Shown: positions 43,032 through 48,885 of the stretch, piece after piece
Layout of the letters: each line of letters opens with the position of its first letter
How positions within the stretch are numbered: the first letter of the stretch is position 1
Assembly: GCA_015233245.1 (NCBI GenBank)
Contig: JADFYB010000007.1
Location: 1 to 48,885 of the forward strand
Source of the DNA: Nitrospirota bacterium
GTDB taxonomy: Bacteria; Nitrospirota; Thermodesulfovibrionia; Thermodesulfovibrionales; Magnetobacteriaceae
Direction of reading: 5' to 3'
DNA length: 48,885 bases
Position numbers and translations under genes: made by a program
Notes under the pieces: generated by a model
Database searches by the model: none
What the model was told of the DNA's origin: nothing
The model's input: the letters and a program-made list of their open reading frames with translations, nothing else

Positions 43032-44357
43032 CTATATGTGTCTCCAGCTTTCCTCAATTATCTTATAATCACCTGGACAGCCATGCAGCACTAATGTCTT
43101 TATGCCCTTGTCTGAAACTGTGTCAGAGGTGTACTCCTGTATGAATGTTACCTCTATCCGTTTACCCGAGAGAATCTTGAATTTTATATCATTTACGTGT
43201 ACCTTTAAACTCCGTGAAGCCTTAAATACCCCCTTTTTATGAGCTTTCCACTGTTTTGCATTCATACCGTCAGATGAAAATGCTGCTGAGTAATGACTCA
43301 TATATTTTTCAATATCCTTTGCAGCCCAGGCTGCCCTCCATTTGGACACAAGATGGGTTACAAGCTGAGCAATTATCGGATCAATATCCATTTTATTAAA
43401 TTCCTCAGCAATCACCTTATACTCATCACCACGCGCACCCCCACCCGTCAAGTACAGGAGCTTTGTACCATAGGAAAGCACATTATCGGCACAGTAGAGC
43501 TGGTTAAACTTGTACATTATCGCACTTGAATTCTCTGTAAAAATATTTAAATCGGAGGTTACTACTTTTCTGTGAGGGTATATCTTCATAAGCTTCTTTT
43601 TTTCAGCTAAATACTGTTGGGCAGTGTTGCCATTAGCCTCTCCTTTAAACTTTGTATCAAAAAAACTGGCAAAACCCTCGTAATCGCCCTTCTCCCAACT
43701 GGTTATAAACTTTTTGAATATATCCATGTATTTCTTTTTCTTTTTCGTGTACTCGTCTTTGTTAAGGAAATGAAGATGCTCAGAGATAATTACCGGTGTG
43801 CCCAGTACAAGAAAGGTTTTCAACTGCTCGAAATCCTTGTTCTGAAGTGCAACACAGCCTTTGGTCTTGTTGTCGTTTCTCTCTTCACCCATGCCGTGAA
43901 TCCATATGCCATGCCCAGTGCGTCCCATGTTTTTGTCCACTATGTTGGGATAATTCAGCGTTAACGCTCCATCACCAAACAGTTTATGGTCCAACTTATC
44001 CGGAGGAATATATTTTGTTATAAAATAAAAACCTTCAGGGGTTTTCAAATCCCCCTCTTTTACCTTTGAGCCGTTGTTTCCACCTGTGATTACCTTATAG
44101 TCTTGCACTATGTATGGAACTGTGTCTTTAACTATTACAGAGTAAAGAGTGCTTGTATGCTTATCTACGAGTATTACATTGAAATTATTGTTGTTATCTG
44201 TAAAGACATTTCCGGAAAGAGAATCTATATGCGACTGCTGTTTGGCACTACCGCCGTCGCTTGCGTACAAATTACCGCAAAACAACAAAGAAACTACCGC
44301 TGCTGCAATATAGAGCAGCTTGTTTAACTTAGAACACTTGATTTCACAGAGTTTCAA
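43032..44357 (-). CDS. L,D-transpeptidase (YkuD) with C-terminal NTF2-like repeats
   Basis: Periplasmic enzyme that crosslinks peptidoglycan or attaches proteins to it. A signal peptide (residues about 12-32) is followed by the YkuD domain at about 58-195. H154 and C168 lie in the signature GIWIHGMGEERNDNKTKGCVAL; the usual S/T-H/K-G-C is TKGC. The C-terminal 230 residues look like two NTF2/SnoaL-like units (FKKFITSWEKGDYEGFASFFD and VSKWRAAWAAKDIEKYMSHYS), often found behind catalytic domains in this family. The ATG overlaps the cbiB stop. Total 441 residues. Confidence 0.88.
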   Translation of the reverse strand: MKLCEIKCSKLNKLLYIAAAVVSLLFCGNLYASDGGSAKQQSHIDSLSGNVFTDNNNNFNVILVDKHTSTLYSVIVKDTVPYIVQDYKVITGGNNGSKVKEGDLKTPEGFYFITKYIPPDKLDHKLFGDGALTLNYPNIVDKNMGRTGHGIWIHGMGEERNDNKTKGCVALQNKDFEQLKTFLVLGTPVIISEHLHFLNKDEYTKKKKKYMDIFKKFITSWEKGDYEGFASFFDTKFKGEANGNTAQQYLAEKKKLMKIYPHRKVVTSDLNIFTENSSAIMYKFNQLYCADNVLSYGTKLLYLTGGGARGDEYKVIAEEFNKMDIDPIIAQLVTHLVSKWRAAWAAKDIEKYMSHYSAAFSSDGMNAKQWKAHKKGVFKASRSLKVHVNDIKFKILSGKRIEVTFIQEYTSDTVSDKGIKTLVLHGCPGDYKIIEESWRHI

Positions 44358-45427
44358 TATACGGATACCCTCAGAATAACTGATAATGCTGCAATCGAGA
44401 CAAACCCGATTAATGTCGCTAAAAATGAAATATTCAGTGCATCGTCTATTTTTGTGAAATCAATCGTTTCATCAGCATTCCCAATGACAGGTTTGTCAAC
44501 TACTTTACCGCCATAATAAGAAGCCCCACCAAGGGCAATTGAAAGTGCACCCGCCATCGCAGCCTCAGGCCTCCCAGCATTTGGGCTTGGATGCTTACCG
44601 CCATCTCTTAATAATACCTTCATAGTGTTACCAATAGACAGCCGACGCTTCTTTACCATCCGACTCTCTGTACCCCCATTTCCTTTAACTATACAAATTA
44701 ACGAATATTGTATCATAAGTGACAACTTTAATGCAATAGTGGCAGCAATAATAAATATAGCGGTCAGACGCGCCGGAATATAATTTGCCACATCGTCCAG
44801 TTTTGCCCCAAATTTTCCAAAATACTGATACCTGGCATTTTTATACCCAACCATTGAGTCTATTGTGTTTATCGCCTTGTATGCAAACGCTAAGGGTAAC
44901 CCTCCTATTGCAAAATAAAACATAGGGGCAATTACTCCGTCTGAGAGATTTTCTGAAAGACTTTCTATTGCTGCTCTAATTATTCTATCAGAGTCCAACC
45001 GCTCTGTATCACGCCCCACAATAGAGCTCAGAGCCTTTCTTGCTCCCTCAGTATCGCCTGCCATTAACCGCTTTAATATAATCACCACTGAGTCTCTAAG
45101 TCCGCTATATGCCAATGAAAATGAACCGATAACACCTATAATTATATCTGAAAGTGCAAATCTGCCACCTGCTATAAAGATATTGGCAAAGACAGTATTT
45201 ATATAGTAAGAAATTAAATAAAAAACTATATAAGTTATTAAAACTACAAATATAGCCATGACAGCTCCGCAAAAAAATTCTCTGCGGTTTGTTTTTGTGA
45301 AGTTCCGGAGAGTTTTTTCTGAGCGTTCAATCAAACCCCCTATCGCTCTTACAGGATGTGGAATCCACCCGGGGTCGCCAATCAATAGGTCAATAACAAA
45401 TGCCGTCAGAAGCGCTGTGCTATTCAT
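44354..45427 (-). CDS. cbiB: Adenosylcobinamide-phosphate synthase
   Basis: Membrane enzyme that attaches aminopropanol (phosphate) to adenosylcobyric acid in cobalamin synthesis. Signatures: DLLIGDPGWIPHPVRAIG, a conserved D-x-x-R-I-I-R-A-A-I-E-S-L-S-E-N-L-S-D-G segment, and ...HPSPNAGRPEAAMAGALSIALGG. At 357 residues it is longer than many homologues owing to loops between helices. It overlaps the L,D-transpeptidase by 4 nt. No other cobalamin genes are nearby. Confidence 0.92.
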   Translation of the reverse strand: MNSTALLTAFVIDLLIGDPGWIPHPVRAIGGLIERSEKTLRNFTKTNRREFFCGAVMAIFVVLITYIVFYLISYYINTVFANIFIAGGRFALSDIIIGVIGSFSLAYSGLRDSVVIILKRLMAGDTEGARKALSSIVGRDTERLDSDRIIRAAIESLSENLSDGVIAPMFYFAIGGLPLAFAYKAINTIDSMVGYKNARYQYFGKFGAKLDDVANYIPARLTAIFIIAATIALKLSLMIQYSLICIVKGNGGTESRMVKKRRLSIGNTMKVLLRDGGKHPSPNAGRPEAAMAGALSIALGGASYYGGKVVDKPVIGNADETIDFTKIDDALNISFLATLIGFVSIAALSVILRVSVY

Positions 45428-45451
45428 ATGTTAAAGCCTCCACTTTATAAT

Positions 45452-46660
45452 TTAACTTTTTCGGCGGATTATGTCGTTTACTGATGCTTTGGCAGGTAAC
45501 TGAATAACTACTGTTTGTTCATTATGAGCTGATATTACCTCATTTCCTTCTATATCTTTTATGTTAGACACTTCAAATTCTGTGTTTTGTTGGTTTTTGA
45601 TTTGGCAGACAATTTTGTTACCGGCTTTTAAATTATTTCTAAGTGAAACCTCCCCAGTGCCATCAGGGTTAACTGCTCTGATTATACCAATAAGTGCATG
45701 TGTAGCAGTATATATTTCGGAGCTATCGTGATTGTAATCGCTTTGAGGATGCTCTCCTAAAAACATGCCAGTTGTAAAGCCCCTGTTTGACGACATTTTA
45801 AGAGTGTGTAACCATGATTCCCTGACTTTGTACGGAATATCCGAGAGCGAATCTATTGCCTCTCTGTAAACTCCGGTGACACCGCTAAGATAATTAATTC
45901 CCTTGATTCTGCCCTCAATTTTAAAAGAGTTTATGCCGGCTCTGTAGAGTTTATCCAAATGCGAGAGCATACATAAGTCTTTAGAACTCAGGATGTAGCT
46001 GCCGCGTTGGTTTTCATAGACGGGAAAGTATTCACCCGGGCGCTTTTCCTCCATAAGCGTGTATTGCCACCTGCAGGAGTTTGTACAGAGCCCCTCGTTA
46101 GCAGCGCGGTTTGCTAAAAAACTACTAATGTAACATCGGCCAGAATAAGAGATGCAAATTGAGCCGTGAACAAAGCACTCAAGCTCTATGCTAACCTGCT
46201 CCCTAATAGATGAAATCTCCTCTATTGATAACTCCCTTGAAAGCACTAAACGTGAGGCTCCCTGCCGTTGCCAAAATCGGGCACTTTGGTAATTAGTAAT
46301 GTTTGCCTGAGTGCTTATATGAACAGGGATTTGAGGGGCAAGCTTAGTCATTAATTCAAACACCCCTATATCTGAAATTATTACGCCATCAGGAGATGCG
46401 GCTGCCAAAAAACTGATATGATCCTTAATTAAACCAATATCTCTGTTATGAGGGAAAATGTTGATTGTAACGTATGCTTTTTTAGACGCACTATGTATCA
46501 ACTTTATAGCATTTTGTAGTTCCGGTTCTGAAAAACTGCTGGACTTTGCTCTTAAGCTAAACTCGGACAACCCAAGATAAACTGCGTCCGCCCCGTAGTG
46601 CAGAGCCACACGGAGCTTTTCTGAATTTCCTGCCGGAGCAAGCAATTCCGGTAACTTCAT
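45452..46660 (-). CDS. Peptidase U32 family protein (TrhP-like)
   Basis: Member of the U32 family, whose E. coli relatives TrhP/YegQ and RlhA act in tRNA and rRNA hydroxylation. The family signature is complete: ELLAPAGNSEKLRVALHYGADAVYLG and the cysteine-bearing ELECFVHGSICISYSGRCYISS, then CTNSCRWQYTLME. The cysteines probably bind an iron-sulfur cluster. Length 402 residues. A C-terminal beta-barrel-like end (IKAGNKIVCQIKNQ) is typical. It lies 16 bp after atpC on the same strand. Whether tRNA, rRNA or a protein is the target cannot be seen here. Confidence 0.88.
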   Translation of the reverse strand: MKLPELLAPAGNSEKLRVALHYGADAVYLGLSEFSLRAKSSSFSEPELQNAIKLIHSASKKAYVTINIFPHNRDIGLIKDHISFLAAASPDGVIISDIGVFELMTKLAPQIPVHISTQANITNYQSARFWQRQGASRLVLSRELSIEEISSIREQVSIELECFVHGSICISYSGRCYISSFLANRAANEGLCTNSCRWQYTLMEEKRPGEYFPVYENQRGSYILSSKDLCMLSHLDKLYRAGINSFKIEGRIKGINYLSGVTGVYREAIDSLSDIPYKVRESWLHTLKMSSNRGFTTGMFLGEHPQSDYNHDSSEIYTATHALIGIIRAVNPDGTGEVSLRNNLKAGNKIVCQIKNQQNTEFEVSNIKDIEGNEVISAHNEQTVVIQLPAKASVNDIIRRKS

Positions 46661-46675
46661 AAATGGTTTGTCTGC

Positions 46676-46941
46676 TTACTCCACAAACCCGGCGCTGTCT
46701 GAAAGAATCAGAACATTATCGGGTTCAACTTTTGCGTATGCCGATGCAACTTGTACTTTTTTAACGGTTTTGCCTTGTCTAAAGGTAAGAATGCCGGTAG
46801 AAAGTGTAGTAATAAAGTGGGTGTGACCGTAAAGAACGCCAAACTCGCCCTCAGTGCCTGGAGCAACAACCTCGTCAACGTCTTCAGTTATCGAAAAGCC
46901 GTCAGGGGTTATTATCTTAAGTGCGATTTTTCCCTCTTCCA

Positions 46942-46942
<1 letters not shown>
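46676..46942 (-). CDS. atpC: F1Fo ATP synthase epsilon subunit, short form
   Basis: Forms part of the rotary stalk. All 88 residues correspond to the N-terminal beta-sandwich: LKIITPDG, APGTEGEFGVLYGHTHFITTLSTG, VQVASAYAKVEPDNVLILSD. The helical C-terminal hairpin, which in E. coli and Bacillus restrains hydrolysis, is absent; the gene stops at the end of the sandwich. Short epsilon subunits are known in some lineages. The ATG overlaps the atpD stop by 1 nt. Confidence 0.93.
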
Positions 46943-48363
<1,421 letters not shown>

Positions 48364-48408
48364 CTATATATCCTCCTAAACTTATTATAAACTCAATTGA
48401 GATAATCT

Positions 48409-48885
48409 CTATTTGCTAATAGCCTCAGCACCGCCCACAATATCCATAAGCTCGGATGTAATGGTGGCCTGACGTGCCTTATTGTACTGAAGAGTCAATG
48501 AGGTCAGAAGCTCTTTGGTGTTTTTAGTGGCATTTTCCATAGCCATCATTCGTGATGCCTCCTCTGAAACCCGTGACTCCAAAATAGCCTTAAACAGCCG
48601 GTTTTCCACATACTTTGGAAGCAGGTTTTTTAAAAACTCCTCCTCAGAGGGTTCATACAGATATTTTGAAATTGCCTGTGAAGCAGCATTATCATGCTCA
48701 GATGTAGTATTCACAGCCTCAATCGGCAGCATTTTAGCACATTTTACGGTTTGCAGCATCATAGATTTAAACTCATTATAGACAAGTATAAACTCATCAA
48801 TCTCCTCGTTAAGATACCTTCCTATTATCTCATCAGCAACTGCTTTAACATCGTCAAAAGTAAATTGTTTATAAAAATCCACCCA
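48409..48885 (-). CDS. atpG: F1Fo ATP synthase gamma subunit, C-terminal part (cut by window)
   Basis: The frame runs to the right edge, so the N-terminal part of the gene is outside the window; a GTG at 48882 is internal. The visible 158 residues contain the gamma C-terminal helix signature SRMMAMENATKNTKELLTSLTLQYNKARQATITSELMDIVGGAEAI, which contacts the beta subunits. It is followed 45 bp later by atpD. Confidence 0.96.
   Translation of the reverse strand, partial: WVDFYKQFTFDDVKAVADEIIGRYLNEEIDEFILVYNEFKSMMLQTVKCAKMLPIEAVNTTSEHDNAASQAISKYLYEPSEEEFLKNLLPKYVENRLFKAILESRVSEEASRMMAMENATKNTKELLTSLTLQYNKARQATITSELMDIVGGAEAISK

Overview
The window is a gene-dense chromosomal segment from a Gram-negative (diderm) bacterium. 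The evidence for a diderm is a complete type II secretion system (T2SS) with a lipoprotein secretin, an outer-membrane-style NlpC/P60 lipoprotein, an L,D-transpeptidase and GatAB-dependent amidation. The mix of Cache/HD-GYP/PilZ signalling, TPR-bearing membrane glycosyltransferases, the AmmeMemoRadiSam enzyme and surE-pcm would fit Nitrospirota or a related deep lineage. That is an impression from gene content only; no marker phylogeny was possible.

Layout. (1) 1-8275 is a signalling block. It holds a Cache histidine kinase cut by the left edge, an intact GAF/HD-GYP phosphodiesterase, a CheY-like regulator, an NlpC/P60 lipoprotein, a degenerate HD-GYP-PilZ protein, and a partner-switching pair (REC-PP2C-HATPase plus STAS) on the minus strand. 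(2) 8445-22548 is a T2SS locus in the order G-E-F-H, a 3.3 kb interruption, then I-J-K-L-M-C-D. The interruption (12309-15613) holds a RelE/YafQ-type toxin-antitoxin pair, a small secreted helical protein, two broken genes and a HicBA pair. A 17-bp direct repeat copying the end of gspH flanks the first toxin-antitoxin pair, and gspI has its own strong promoter that would make a leaderless mRNA. (3) 22549-28651 holds a strong sigma70-type promoter with a structured leader, two paralogous secreted proteins of a family I do not recognise, a terminator, and two paralogous TMTC-like membrane glycosyltransferases with TPR tails. This is the best candidate for an undescribed system: T2SS plus dedicated surface/secreted proteins plus possible O-glycosylation. 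(4) 28634-37763 is mostly minus-strand housekeeping: Nudix, gatB, gatA, amrS, pcm, surE, a Xer recombinase and a DEDD exonuclease, with one plus-strand membrane protein (32285-33580). (5) 37887-42042 holds a stand-alone Cache protein, a membrane protein with a nine-cysteine tail next to an Lgt-like enzyme lacking the canonical histidine (second candidate system), a decayed transposase fragment and a membrane glycosyltransferase. (6) 42159-48885 holds ctaB, an L,D-transpeptidase, cbiB, a U32 peptidase-family protein and the atpG-atpD-atpC end of the ATP synthase operon, with atpG cut by the right edge.

Working together: c-di-GMP and phosphorelay proteins lie beside the secretion machine. The secreted pair is placed directly after the secretin gene and just before the glycosyltransferases, so a regulated export-and-decoration pathway for surface proteins is a reasonable but unproven reading. 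No rRNA, tRNA, CRISPR array or intact insertion sequence was seen.
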